Shown one piece after another: positions 17,240 to 26,012 of a stretch of 64,000 nucleotides of DNA. Origin of the DNA: Sphingomonas sp. UBA978 (lineage in GTDB: Bacteria > Pseudomonadota > Alphaproteobacteria > Sphingomonadales > Sphingomonadaceae); assembly GCF_002292295.1 (NCBI RefSeq), contig NZ_DBBS01000020.1, positions 366,806 through 430,805 on the forward strand. The letters run 5' to 3'. How positions within the stretch are numbered: the first letter of the stretch is position 1; the number at the start of each line of letters is the position of its first letter. The notes under the pieces were generated by a model. That model was not told where the DNA came from. It saw only the letters and a program-made list of their open reading frames with translations, and searched no databases. The position numbers and the translations under genes are program-made.

Positions 17240-18538
17240 TCAGAAGCCGATATGGGCGCCGGCCGACACGATCAGTGCGCTGGCGTCGCGCAGGAAGCCG
17301 TTGGTGGCGATCGGCGTCTGCACCGCGGTGCCGGCATAGGCGGCGGTCACGCGGTCGATCGACGAATCGTCGATCTTGACGTAGTTCGCGGCCAGATCGA
17401 TGCCGAAGCGCGGCGTCAGCTGGAAGGTGCCGCCGGCACCGTAGTTCCAGCGGTTGCCGTCCGGCACGCGCGCATCGCGCAGGCCGTTGCGGGTCGGCGT
17501 CGTGCCATGCTGGACGCCGGCACGGAGCGTCAGCTGCGGCGACACGGTATAGTCGATACCGCCGGCGAGGCTGTAGCTGTCGCGATAATTCTGAGGCAGC
17601 GCGGTGTTGAGCGGCGCGCCGAGGCGGATCGCGTCGAACTTGCTCCAGTTGTAGCGAACCGCCTGGCCGTTGAGGGTCAGCGCCGGAGTGGCGCGGATCC
17701 GCGCGCCGACGATCACCTGCGCCGGGGTGTAGAAGCTCGCCTCGACGCCATCCAGCGTGCGGTTCTGCGCGGCGAGCGGGCCCTGCAGCCCCTCGACCAG
17801 CAGGTCGCCCTTCAGCGTATGCTCGATGCGTGACTTGTAGCTGACGCCGACCGTCGCCCAATCGTTGTGCATCTGGAAGCCGGCGGTCCAGCCGAGATCC
17901 CAGCCGTCGCCTTCGAGCCGCTGGCGGCCGTCGGGCAGCGCCGCCGACAGGTTGGGCAGGGCGTTGCCGAGGCTGGCATAGACATGCTCGACGTTGGCGG
18001 CGCCGCCGACGCGCAGCCAGTCGGTCAGCGCGACCGCGATCGACGGCTGGATGTCGAACGTGCGCAACTTGGTGCGGGTCGCGCTGTAGCGGGTCCAGCT
18101 GGTCGAATCATAGTCGGTGGTGAAGCTGTACGGCGATGTCACCGCGAGGCCGAGCGCGACCGGGCCGAACGGCAGCGCGATCTGGCCCGAGGGCAGGATG
18201 CCGTTGTCGATCGGGTCCTTGGCGAGCTGGTCGCCGCCGATCGGCGCGAACTGGCCGCCGGGGCGGCGGATGACCGTGCCGTTGTTGACGACGTCGCCCT
18301 TGGGACGGATCATCGATGCATTGATCGCGGCCTCGCCACGCTCCATCCCGGCGATCGAGGCCGGGTTCCACCAGAGCGACTGCGGGCCGGTATCGGCCAC
18401 CTCGCCGGAAAAGGCACGGCCGGCGCCGCGTGCCGACTGTTCCTGCAGATAAAAAGCCTGGGCGTGCGCGACGGTGGCGAAACCGAACGAACCGATGAGG
18501 GCGGAGGCGAGCAAGGGAGCCTTAAGACGCAATGACAT
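17240..18538 (-). CDS. FadL/OmpP1/TodX family outer membrane transport protein
   Basis: The 432-residue protein has a signal peptide (residues 1-27, ending AHAQA). The mature N-terminus QAFYLQEQSARGAGRAFSGE is followed by WWNPASIAG, the NPA hatch motif of FadL porins. Predicted beta-barrel strands continue to a C-terminal phenylalanine (GAHIGF), the usual outer-membrane insertion signal. It should let long-chain fatty acids or other hydrophobic compounds cross the outer membrane. It is 170 bases upstream of paoABC on the same strand and 0.8 kb from the fatty-acid degradation genes, so it could serve beta-oxidation or an aromatic-aldehyde substrate of PaoABC. Confidence 0.92.
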   Translation of the reverse strand: MSLRLKAPLLASALIGSFGFATVAHAQAFYLQEQSARGAGRAFSGEVADTGPQSLWWNPASIAGMERGEAAINASMIRPKGDVVNNGTVIRRPGGQFAPIGGDQLAKDPIDNGILPSGQIALPFGPVALGLAVTSPYSFTTDYDSTSWTRYSATRTKLRTFDIQPSIAVALTDWLRVGGAANVEHVYASLGNALPNLSAALPDGRQRLEGDGWDLGWTAGFQMHNDWATVGVSYKSRIEHTLKGDLLVEGLQGPLAAQNRTLDGVEASFYTPAQVIVGARIRATPALTLNGQAVRYNWSKFDAIRLGAPLNTALPQNYRDSYSLAGGIDYTVSPQLTLRAGVQHGTTPTRNGLRDARVPDGNRWNYGAGGTFQLTPRFGIDLAANYVKIDDSSIDRVTAAYAGTAVQTPIATNGFLRDASALIVSAGAHIGF

Positions 18539-18649
18539 AGCGATGATTCCTGAATGTGGTTGGGAGATAATGGCGGGCGGACGATAGCAGGCTGCCGTGC
18601 CCGATCGACCGACCGGGCCGGACGTGCCGGCAGACGGGGAGGCGACCGT

Positions 18650-19063
18650 TTAGCGGACGCGGGTCCAGGTCTGCGTCTTGCAGAGCGGGACGAACACGCA
18701 GCCGCGGACCTTCAACGTATTGGCGTCGACCGGGGTCACCTTGGCCTTGTACGTTTTTCCATCGTCGGGATTGTAGATCTGGCCGCCGGCCCAGGCGTCG
18801 CCGTCGGCGGTGAAGCCGCTGATGAGCAGCAGGCCGCGCAGCGGGCGGTTGCGCTGCGCCGCATTCTGGTTGTTGGCGTCCTTGAGGTCGGGCTGCTGGC
18901 GGAGCAGTTCGGAGGAGATCAGCCGGCCGCAGATCGACGCGCCGCAGCGCTGGATCTCGACGATGCCGTTGCGCGTCTCGGTCTTCCAGCGGCCTATGGC
19001 GGTGTCGGGGGCGGGCGCCGGTGCTGCGGCGGCGAGCAGCGCGCCGAGGATAAGAATGGACAT
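18650..19063 (-). CDS. DUF2147 family exported protein
   Basis: A 137-residue protein with a short hydrophobic signal sequence (about residues 1-18, ALLAAAAPAPA). The mature part has the DUF2147 pattern: IGRWKTETRNGIVEIQRCG, ICGRLI, a central DLKDANNQN, LLISGF, and the C-terminal IYNPDDGKTYKAKV and TLKVRGCVF. Paired cysteines (RCGASIC and GCVFVPLC) could form disulfides. DUF2147 proteins are frequent in sphingomonads and rhizobia, and their function is unknown. The gene stands alone, 111 bases upstream of the porin gene on the same strand. Confidence 0.85.
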   Translation of the reverse strand: MSILILGALLAAAAPAPAPDTAIGRWKTETRNGIVEIQRCGASICGRLISSELLRQQPDLKDANNQNAAQRNRPLRGLLLISGFTADGDAWAGGQIYNPDDGKTYKAKVTPVDANTLKVRGCVFVPLCKTQTWTRVR

Positions 19064-19298
19064 GGGGTAATCTCCTCTCCATGGCCCCGCTAACAGCCGC
19101 GGGTGCCGGTCCAGCCGGGGTCAGCTTCGCGCCGTATCTGTACGGTCGCGGTTACGGGTCGAATATGGCGCCGGCCACCTGAACGGTAACCTAATGGCGA
19201 GCGCCCTGCCGTATACGGCAGTTAGCGGCCCGCCTAAGCCGTCCAGCACTTGTGTCAAGTGACATGACGTTCATCGGCGCCGTCCGGCGCGGCGATCC

Positions 19299-19339
19299 GC
19301 CCCCTCCGCCGTCCGAGCGGGACGGCTGGCGGAGGGGGC
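19299..19339 (-). terminator. Strong hairpin downstream of the fad operon
   Basis: A perfect 12-bp stem (GCCCCCTCCGCC at 19299-19310, GGCGGAGGGGGC at 19328-19339) encloses a small inner GTCC/GGAC pair. It begins seven bases beyond the stop codon of the fadN-like gene. The rest of the 282-base gap to the DUF2147 gene (19064-19298) contains no recognisable gene. Confidence 0.6.
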
Positions 19340-19345
19340 ATTCGG

Positions 19346-21664
19346 TCAGTTGCGCAACGGCTTACCCGTGGTCAGCATCTGCTGGATGCGCGCCTGCGTC
19401 CGCGGGTCCTTCACCGCATCCATGAACGCTTCGCGTTCCAGCGTCAGCAGATCGTCCTCGGCGACGATATCGACGACGTCGGCCTCGCCGCCGGTCAGCA
19501 CGTTGGCGAGTCGGCCGGAGACGACCTCGTCATATGCGGTCGCCATGCCCTTCTTGCGGAAGCCGTCGACCACGCCGGCGATGCCCGTGCGGCCGCTCTC
19601 GCCGGGCAGGCGGAACGTGGGCTTCTCCGGCGGCGCATAGCCGGCGACGAGGCCGAGCGCCTTCGCCTTGGCGTCGGCCAGCAGGCGATCGCGGTTCATC
19701 GTGATGCCGTCGGTGGGGCGCAGGAACATCATCTCCTTCGCCAGCGCCGCGGACTTGGACACCTGCGCGGTCGAGATCGTCTCGAACGCCTTGGCGACGG
19801 CGGGCATCGGCCCGCGCGGCATCAACGGCGCCTTCGATATCCGGTCGAGCATCTCGCCATTGCCACCCCAGCCGGGCAGCAGCCCGACGCCGCATTCGAC
19901 CAGCCCGACGTAGGTTTCGGCATGCGCCTGCACCGCATCGCTGTTGAGCAGCACCTCGCAGCCGCCGCCCAGCGCCATGCCGGCCGGCGCCGCGACGACG
20001 GGGAAGGGGGCGTATTTCAGCGCCTTCAGCGCCTGTTGTCCGCCCGCGACGAGCTTTTCGATCTCGCCCCACATGCCGGCGGCGACGGCGAACATCGCCA
20101 TGCCGAGGTTGGCGCCCGCGGAGAAGTTCGAGCCTTCGTTATAGATCACCAGCGCCTTGAACCGCTCCTGCACCAGCGGGATGGCCTGATGGATCAGCGC
20201 CATGATCTCACCGTCGAGCGCGTTCATCTTGGTGGTGAATTCGAGCGCCGCGACGCCGTCGCCGACATCCCAGAGCGCCACAGAGGCGTTCCGGAGCAGG
20301 GGTTCGGACGCCAGCTTGATATCCTCGAGCAGCAACACGCCGTCGCTGCGGACGACGTCGCGATATTCGCCGTCGAGGGTCAGGAACTGCCGCTTGCCCT
20401 CGACGACGCGGTAGAAGCTGCGGTCGCCGACCGTGTCGAGGATCGCCGGTACAGTGCGGCCCTCCTCGCGCAGCCGTGCGGTGACGGCGGCGGCGCCGAT
20501 CCGGTCGAGCAGCTCGAACGGCCCGAACTTCCAGTTGTAGCCGAGCTTCATCGCGTCATCGATGGCGACGATGTCGTCCGCCGCCTCGCCGACCAGCATC
20601 GCCGCATAGGAGAGCGTCTTGCCGAGCACCTCCCAGGCATAGTCACCGACCTTGCCCGGCGTGGCGATCAGCGTGGCGAGGTCCTTTTCCGCCTTCGGCG
20701 GCAGCGCGGCGGGCTTCTGCCCCTCGCGATAGTCGCCGGTGGCGAGATCGAGCGCCAGCTTGGTCTTCGTCGCCTTGTCGAAGCGGTAGAAGCCGCCCTT
20801 GCCCTTGCGCCCCGTAAAGCCCTCGGCGATCATCCGGTCGACCAGCGGCATCGGCCGGACGGTGTCGAAATAGGGGTCGCCTTGCGGCAGCGTCGACGTC
20901 AGGCTCTTCGAGAGCAGCGGCATCAGATCGACGCCGACCAGATCGACCAGCCCGAAGATCCCCGTCTTGGGCACGCCCATCGGGCGGCCGCCGATCTGGT
21001 CGGCCTCCTCGACGGTCAGCCCCTGGTCCATTGCCGCGTTGATCGCGACGGCGAGCCAATAGGTGCCGATGCGATTGGCGATGAAGCCGGGCGTGTCCTT
21101 CGCCCGGACGATCCGCTTGCCCATGAAGCGATCGACGAAATCCTCGACGCGATCCGCGACGGCGGCGTCGGTATGCGCACCGCGGACGATCTCGATCAAC
21201 CGCATGTAGCGCGGCGGATTGAAGAAGTGCGTGATGAGGAAGTCGGCCTTGAACTGGTCGGAGCGTCCCTCCACCAGATTCTCCAGCGGGATGGTCGAGG
21301 TGTTCGACGATACCGCCGTGCCGGGACGCTTCAGCGCCTCCAGTTTCGCATAGAGCGCCTGCTTGATGTCGAGCCGTTCGACGATCGCCTCGACGATCCA
21401 GTCGCATTCGGCGACGCGATCGAGATGGTCGTCGATATTACCGGTCTCGACCAGCTTCGCCGCGCCCTTCGACATGAAGGGGGCGGGATCGGTCTTGAGC
21501 ATCTTCGCGACCGCGCCCTTCGCCACCGCATCGCGATCGTCCCCCTCGCGCGGCACGATGTCGAGCAGCAGGACGGGCACGCCGGCATTGGCGACCTGTG
21601 CGGCGATGCCGGCGCCCATGACGCCCGCACCGATCACGCATACCTTCTTGATCTGATCCGTCAT
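19346..21664 (-). CDS. 3-hydroxyacyl-CoA dehydrogenase / enoyl-CoA hydratase fusion (FadN-like)
   Basis: A 772-residue bifunctional beta-oxidation protein. The dehydrogenase half is N-terminal (Rossmann motif VIGAGVMGAGIA near residues 10-21, then SSNTSTIPLENL and THFFNPPRYMRLIEIV). The crotonase half is C-terminal (NFSAGANLGM, AGMALGGGCEV, GLVECGVGLLPGWGG, which keeps both acidic residues of the hydratase site). This domain order is opposite to E. coli FadB and matches Bacillus FadN and other standalone forms. ATG 21664 overlaps the thiolase stop by one base (TAATG), giving a coupled thiolase-FadN operon. A strong hairpin follows. It catalyses the two middle steps of fatty-acid degradation. 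Confidence 0.92.
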   Translation of the reverse strand: MTDQIKKVCVIGAGVMGAGIAAQVANAGVPVLLLDIVPREGDDRDAVAKGAVAKMLKTDPAPFMSKGAAKLVETGNIDDHLDRVAECDWIVEAIVERLDIKQALYAKLEALKRPGTAVSSNTSTIPLENLVEGRSDQFKADFLITHFFNPPRYMRLIEIVRGAHTDAAVADRVEDFVDRFMGKRIVRAKDTPGFIANRIGTYWLAVAINAAMDQGLTVEEADQIGGRPMGVPKTGIFGLVDLVGVDLMPLLSKSLTSTLPQGDPYFDTVRPMPLVDRMIAEGFTGRKGKGGFYRFDKATKTKLALDLATGDYREGQKPAALPPKAEKDLATLIATPGKVGDYAWEVLGKTLSYAAMLVGEAADDIVAIDDAMKLGYNWKFGPFELLDRIGAAAVTARLREEGRTVPAILDTVGDRSFYRVVEGKRQFLTLDGEYRDVVRSDGVLLLEDIKLASEPLLRNASVALWDVGDGVAALEFTTKMNALDGEIMALIHQAIPLVQERFKALVIYNEGSNFSAGANLGMAMFAVAAGMWGEIEKLVAGGQQALKALKYAPFPVVAAPAGMALGGGCEVLLNSDAVQAHAETYVGLVECGVGLLPGWGGNGEMLDRISKAPLMPRGPMPAVAKAFETISTAQVSKSAALAKEMMFLRPTDGITMNRDRLLADAKAKALGLVAGYAPPEKPTFRLPGESGRTGIAGVVDGFRKKGMATAYDEVVSGRLANVLTGGEADVVDIVAEDDLLTLEREAFMDAVKDPRTQARIQQMLTTGKPLRN

Positions 21665-22800
21665 TATACGCGCTCCAGCACCGTGGCGATGCCCTGACCG
21701 CCGCCGATGCACTGGGTCGCCAGCGCATAGCGGCCGCCCTCGCGCTCGAGCAGCGCCGCCGCCTTGCCGACGATGCGCGCGCCGGTCGCGCCGAGCGGAT
21801 GGCCGATTGCGATCGCGCCGCCGTCGAGGTTGATCGTCTCGTCCTTCAGGCCGAGATCGCGGATGCAGGCGATCGCCTGGCTGGCGAAGGCCTCGTTGAT
21901 CTCGACCACGTCGAGGTCGGCGACCGAGACGCCGGCGCGGGCCAGCGCCTTCTGCGACGCGCTGATCGGACCGAGGCCCATCGTCGACGGCTCGATACCC
22001 GACACGCCGACCGCCTTGATCCGGGCGAGGATCTTGAGGCCATGCTTCTTCGCGAAGTCCTCGGAGGTCACCAGCACCGCCGACGCGCCGTCGGTCAGCG
22101 GCGAAGAGGTGCCGGCGGTCACCGATCCGTCCAGGCTGAAGGCGGGCTTGAGGCCGCCGAGCGCCTCGACGGTGGTGTCGGGACGGATCGTGCCGTCCTC
22201 GCTGACGGTGCCGGCCTTGGTCGTGATCGGCACGATCTCATCGGCGAGCCGGCCATCGGCGCGCGCGGCGGCGGCCTTCTTCTGGCTCTTCACGGCAAAG
22301 GCATCCTGCTCGCCGCGGGTGATCTGATATTTGGTCGCGACGTTCTCCGCCGTTTCGCCCATGCCCATGTACGCACCCGGATTCGCCTTCGCGAGCGCCG
22401 GATTCGGCATCGGGTTGTAGCCGCCCATCGGGATGCGGCTCATCGATTCGAGGCCGGCGCAGATGAACGCCTCGCCCGCACCGATCTGGATCTGGCCCAT
22501 CGCGATATGGATCGCGCTCATCGACGATCCGCAGAAGCGGTTCACCGTCATGCCGCCGACCGACAGCGGCAGGTCGGCGAGCAGGCCGATCAGGCGCGCG
22601 ACGTTAAGCCCCTGCTCCCCTTCCGGAAAGGCGCAGCCGAGGATGATATCCTCGATCTCGGCAGCGTCGACGCCGGTGCGCTCGATCAGCCCGCGGATCG
22701 TCTGCGCGGCAAGATCGTCGGGGCGGACGCGGGCGAGTGCGCCCTTGCCGGCGAGATGAAAGGGGGAGCGCGCATAGCCGGCGATGACGACGTTGGTCAT
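21664..22800 (-). CDS. fadA: Acetyl-CoA acyltransferase (3-ketoacyl-CoA thiolase)
   Basis: A 378-residue thiolase. The nucleophile is Cys90 in VNRFCGSSM, followed by the family segments INEAFASQAIACIRDLGL, the His motif GHPLGATGARI and the C-terminal acid/base Cys in CIGGGQGIA. It releases acetyl-CoA in the last step of beta-oxidation. It is the first gene of the thiolase-FadN operon and is divergent from fadD across a 123-base region that contains a possible MerR half-site (22864-22872). Biosynthetic acetoacetyl-CoA thiolase is less likely because of the neighbours. Confidence 0.93.
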   Translation of the reverse strand: MTNVVIAGYARSPFHLAGKGALARVRPDDLAAQTIRGLIERTGVDAAEIEDIILGCAFPEGEQGLNVARLIGLLADLPLSVGGMTVNRFCGSSMSAIHIAMGQIQIGAGEAFICAGLESMSRIPMGGYNPMPNPALAKANPGAYMGMGETAENVATKYQITRGEQDAFAVKSQKKAAAARADGRLADEIVPITTKAGTVSEDGTIRPDTTVEALGGLKPAFSLDGSVTAGTSSPLTDGASAVLVTSEDFAKKHGLKILARIKAVGVSGIEPSTMGLGPISASQKALARAGVSVADLDVVEINEAFASQAIACIRDLGLKDETINLDGGAIAIGHPLGATGARIVGKAAALLEREGGRYALATQCIGGGQGIATVLERV

Positions 22801-22863
22801 GAAATCCTCTCTCTGATGGGCATTCGAGCTTGCGATATGCCGTATAGGTGCGATACCTTCCCA

Positions 22864-22872
22864 TTACGTCAA
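22864..22872. promoter_or_regulatory. Candidate MerR half-site in the fadA-fadD divergent region
   Basis: TTACGTCAA at 22864-22872 is the exact reverse complement of TTGACGTAA at 25983-25991, which lies in the promoter region of the second merR-fadE unit. Both are in intergenic DNA of fatty-acid genes. A nine-base match can arise by chance in a window this size, so this is only a candidate. Confidence 0.35.
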
Positions 22873-22923
22873 GTAGCACGAGCGGACAATATGCTCGATG
22901 ATCGACTTTGAGAGGAAGCATGG

Positions 22924-24627
22924 ATGAGCGACACCGCCAAGGCAGACGTGGCCACCGCCGATGAGGCCGTAACGGCACCGCTGGCGATCAAGCAGGGCGT
23001 CGCGCTGTCCGCCCGGCCGCGCCTCCTCGGCGAATTGCTCGACCGGTCGGTGGCCCGCTTCCCGAGTCGCGCGGCGATCGACTTCATGGGGCGGGTGACG
23101 ACCTGGGGCGATCTCGGTGCGGCGGTGGATCGCGCCGCGGCGGGGCTGCAGGCGCTCGGCGTGGTGAAGGGGACGCGCGTCGCGCTCTGCCTGCCCAATA
23201 CGCCTTACTATCCCATCCTGTTCTACGCGACGCTGAAGGCGGGCGGCATCGTCGTCAACGTCAACCCGCTCTACGTCGAGCGCGAGCTGACGCACCTGAT
23301 CCACGATTCGGGGGCGGAGATCATCGTCACCTGCGACATCGCCGAGATCCAGGCGCGCGTGCTGAAGGTCGCGGGCGAGACGGGGCTGCGCCACGTCGTC
23401 ACCTGTTCGATCGCGGACGCGCTGCCGACCGTGAAGAAATTCGCCTACAAGCTGGTCAAGCGCAAGGAGATCGGCCGCGCGCCGCGCAGCGCGCAGCATC
23501 TGCATTTCCCCGACCTGATGGCGCACGGGCAGCGGCCGACGCCGGTGCCGGTCGCGCCGGACGAGATCGCGGTGCTGCAATATACCGGCGGCACCACCGG
23601 CGTGCCCAAGGCGGCGATGCTGAGCCATGCCAATATCGTCGCCAACACCGATGCGATGCTGGTCCATGTCGGCGGCGAGAGCGCCGAGCAGGATCGCGTG
23701 CTCGGCGTGCTGCCGCTGTTCCACGTCTTCGCGCTGACCAACGTGCTGACCTTCGCCACCCTGGTGGGTGCGGAGATGATCCTGTTGCCGCGGTTCGAAT
23801 TGAAGCAGCTGCTCGCCACGCTCAAGCGGACGCGGCCGACCTATTTCCCCGCGGTGCCGACGATCTACAATGCGCTCGCCAATCTGGGCGCGGACCAGCG
23901 GCCCGACCTGTCGTCGGTGAAGGTCTGCATCTCGGGCGGTGCGCCGCTGCCGATCGAGGTGAGGCACGCCTTCGAGGCGAACACCGGCGCGAAGCTGGTC
24001 GAGGGCTATGGCCTGTCCGAAGCCTCGCCGATCATCACCTGCAATCCGTTCGAGGGCGTCAACAAGGAGGGGTCGGCGGGCCTGCCGTTCCCCGGCACGA
24101 CGATCGAGATCCGCGACCGCGAGGATCCGACCCGGATCGTGCCGGCCGGCGAGAAGGGCGAGATCTGCGCCCGCGGGCCGCAGGTGATGGCGGGATACTG
24201 GCACAAGCCCGCCGAGACGGAGGCGGCGTTCGCCGACGGCGCGTTGCGCACCGGCGACGTCGGCTATCTGGACGCGGACGGCTATCTCTTCATCGTCGAC
24301 CGGATCAAGGACCTGATCCTGTGCGGCGGGTACAACGTCTATCCGCGCGTGATCGAGGAAGCGCTGTACGAACATCCCAACGTGGTCGAGGCGGTGGTGA
24401 TCGGCGTGCCCGATGCGCACCGCGGGCAGGCGCCCAAGGCCTTTGTCGTGCTCAACGAGCCGGGCGCGATCACCGGCCCTGGCCTGCGCGATTTCCTGCG
24501 CGACAAGATCAGCAAGATCGAGCTTCCCCGCGAGGTGGAAATCCGCGACACTCTCCCCAAGACTTTGATCGGCAAGCTATCCAAAAAGGAACTGGTCGAG
24601 GAAGAGTTGCAGAAGGCGGCACGTTAG
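22924..24627 (+). CDS. fadD: Long-chain fatty-acid--CoA ligase
   Basis: The 567-residue adenylate-forming enzyme has the P-loop-like motif YTGGTTGVPKAAM, the A5 motif EGYGLSEASP, the A7/A8 region LRTGDVGYLDADGYLFIVDRIKD and the C-terminal lysine in LPKTLIGKLSKKEL. It activates fatty acids to acyl-CoA with ATP, usually at the inner membrane, which drives uptake. The RBS GAGAGGAAG precedes ATG 22924. It is followed after 21 bases by a MerR regulator on the same strand and is divergent from the thiolase-FadN operon, so both arms are probably regulated together. Confidence 0.94.
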   Translation: MSDTAKADVATADEAVTAPLAIKQGVALSARPRLLGELLDRSVARFPSRAAIDFMGRVTTWGDLGAAVDRAAAGLQALGVVKGTRVALCLPNTPYYPILFYATLKAGGIVVNVNPLYVERELTHLIHDSGAEIIVTCDIAEIQARVLKVAGETGLRHVVTCSIADALPTVKKFAYKLVKRKEIGRAPRSAQHLHFPDLMAHGQRPTPVPVAPDEIAVLQYTGGTTGVPKAAMLSHANIVANTDAMLVHVGGESAEQDRVLGVLPLFHVFALTNVLTFATLVGAEMILLPRFELKQLLATLKRTRPTYFPAVPTIYNALANLGADQRPDLSSVKVCISGGAPLPIEVRHAFEANTGAKLVEGYGLSEASPIITCNPFEGVNKEGSAGLPFPGTTIEIRDREDPTRIVPAGEKGEICARGPQVMAGYWHKPAETEAAFADGALRTGDVGYLDADGYLFIVDRIKDLILCGGYNVYPRVIEEALYEHPNVVEAVVIGVPDAHRGQAPKAFVVLNEPGAITGPGLRDFLRDKISKIELPREVEIRDTLPKTLIGKLSKKELVEEELQKAAR

Positions 24628-24648
24628 ACCGCGCGACGGGAGTGGGTG

Positions 24649-25071
24649 ATGGACGGTCCGGGGGACGACAGGGGAGAGTTGCAGGGAATCCAGGAGGTGG
24701 CCGACATGCTCGGCATCACGCCCCGGACCTTGCGCTTCTACGAGGACAAGGGGCTGATCGAACCGTGCCGGATCGGGACGACCCGCGTCTACCGCCGGCG
24801 CGAGATCGCGCGGATGCAGCTGATCCTGCGCGGCAAGCGGCTCGGCTTCTCGCTGACCGACATCGCCGAATTCCTCGACCTGTACGATGCCGACCCGCAA
24901 CATCTGGAGCAGATGCGGGCGCTCGCCGAGCGCGTGCGGATGCGGATCGACGAACTGGAACAGCAGCGCGACGCGCTCGACCAGACGCTGGCGGACCTCG
25001 CCAAGCTGGAGGGAGAGGCGCTTGCCCGCGTCCATGCGCACGAACCCGAGGCGCAGCGCGCGGCGGGGTGA
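24649..25071 (+). CDS. MerR-family transcriptional regulator (fatty-acid locus, copy 1)
   Basis: A 140-residue MerR protein. The helix-turn-helix QEVADMLGITPRTLRFYEDKGLI spans about residues 14-36, the wing contains RIGTTRVYRRREIARM, and GFSLTDIAEFLDLYD follows. A C-terminal coiled coil (ERVRMRIDELEQQRDALDQTLADL) mediates dimerisation. There is no cysteine pattern for metal sensing. ATG 24649 is used; an adjacent GTG at 24646 would add one residue. Its position right after fadD and its similarity to the regulator at 26013 suggest an acyl-CoA-responsive LiuR/PsrA-like role in fatty-acid degradation, which is an inference. Confidence 0.9.
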   Translation: MDGPGDDRGELQGIQEVADMLGITPRTLRFYEDKGLIEPCRIGTTRVYRRREIARMQLILRGKRLGFSLTDIAEFLDLYDADPQHLEQMRALAERVRMRIDELEQQRDALDQTLADLAKLEGEALARVHAHEPEAQRAAG

Positions 25072-25124
25072 GGGGCGTGCCGCGCCGGCTTGGTCTGGCT
25101 CCCTCTCCGCTGTAGAGCGAGGTG

Positions 25125-25484
25125 ATGGCCGACCCCCGCGAAACCGAACTCCGCCTCGATCCGAAATATGACGCCGCCGGCCTCGTCACCGCGGTCGTCA
25201 CCGATCGCGCGGGCGCGCTGCTGATGGTCGCCCATATGAATGCCGATGCGCTGGCGGCGACGCAGGCGACGGGCGAGGCGACCTTCTGGTCGCGCAGCCG
25301 GGCGCGGCTGTGGAAAAAGGGCGAAAGCTCCGGCAACGTGCTGCGCGTCGTCGAGATGCGGATCGACTGCGATCAGGATGCGCTGTGGATCATCGCCGAT
25401 CCTGCCGGTCCGGCCTGCCATACGGGCGCGACGAGCTGCTTCTATCGCCGGATCGACGGCACGCGGCTGGTGCCGATCGGGTGA
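25125..25484 (+). CDS. hisI: Phosphoribosyl-AMP cyclohydrolase
   Basis: A 119-residue protein matching the monofunctional HisI length of alphaproteobacteria. The catalytic and metal-binding signatures are present: FWSRSRARLWKKGESSGN, then MRIDCDQDALWI (Mg2+ site), and the zinc cysteines in ACHTGATSCFYR. It opens the ring of PR-AMP in step 3 of histidine synthesis in the cytoplasm. No other histidine gene is adjacent; it sits between the two MerR genes of the fatty-acid locus. Its stop overlaps the likely GTG start of the following lipoprotein gene (GTGA 25481-25484). Confidence 0.93.
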   Translation: MADPRETELRLDPKYDAAGLVTAVVTDRAGALLMVAHMNADALAATQATGEATFWSRSRARLWKKGESSGNVLRVVEMRIDCDQDALWIIADPAGPACHTGATSCFYRRIDGTRLVPIG

Positions 25485-25975
25485 GGCGCATGCTGGTGCT
25501 CGCCGCGCTGGTGACCGGCTGCGGCGCACCACCGCAGGCGGCGCAGGACAGCGCCGGTGCGCGACTCGAGGCGGCGGCGGAGCAGGCGGGGCTGGTCGCC
25601 GATCCCGCGCGGGCGTCGCTGGTCGGTTCGTGGGCGCTCGATACCGACCGGGTCTGCGTCGTGCCGGGGGCGAGCGGCGCCTACCGGATCGGCGTCTCGA
25701 TCGATTATGGCGAGGGGCAGGGGTGCGCTGCGTCCGGCAGCGCGCGCCGCGGCGGCGACCGGGTCGCGGTGACGCTGGGCGCCTGTCATTTCGATGCCCG
25801 GTTCGAGGGCGACCGCATCGTCTTCCCCGCGACGGTTCCCGCCGCCTGCGACCGGCATTGCACCGGCCGCGCCTCGCTCGCCGCGCTGGCGGTCGAGCAT
25901 CTCAGCGCGTCGGTGTCGGAGGCAGAAACGCTGCGGTCGCCGGGCGGAAAATTGCTCTGCGCCATGCGTCAATAG
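25481..25975 (+). CDS. Hypothetical lipoprotein coupled to hisI
   Basis: Reading from GTG 25481 gives a lipoprotein signal, MRRMLVLAALVTGC, with basic residues, a hydrophobic core and a lipobox cysteine at residue 14. Starting at ATG 25490 would remove the basic residues, so the GTG, which overlaps the hisI stop, is preferred. The mature part (about 150 residues) contains WALDTDRVCVVPG, GQGCAAS, GACHFDARFEGDRIVFP and AACDRHC, several cysteines consistent with a disulfide-bonded periplasmic domain. No known family was recognised. The stop is one base before the putative promoter/operator of the next MerR gene. Confidence 0.75.
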   Translation: MRRMLVLAALVTGCGAPPQAAQDSAGARLEAAAEQAGLVADPARASLVGSWALDTDRVCVVPGASGAYRIGVSIDYGEGQGCAASGSARRGGDRVAVTLGACHFDARFEGDRIVFPATVPAACDRHCTGRASLAALAVEHLSASVSEAETLRSPGGKLLCAMRQ

Positions 25976-25976
25976 A

Positions 25977-26005
25977 TTGACGTTGACGTAAACGTGATGT
26001 AACCG
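25977..26005 (+). promoter_or_regulatory. Candidate promoter/operator of the merR-fadE unit
   Basis: A TTGACG box (25977-25982) is followed immediately by TTGACG continuing into a dyad of two ACGT blocks (25986-25989 and 25992-25995) spaced by AA. With 17 bases of spacing, TAACCG at 26000-26005 could serve as a -10. The ACGT-xx-ACGT dyad resembles sites described for MerR-type LiuR regulators of acyl-CoA degradation in proteobacteria. Binding by either MerR in this locus is inferred. Confidence 0.45.
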
Positions 26006-26012
26006 CATCGCC

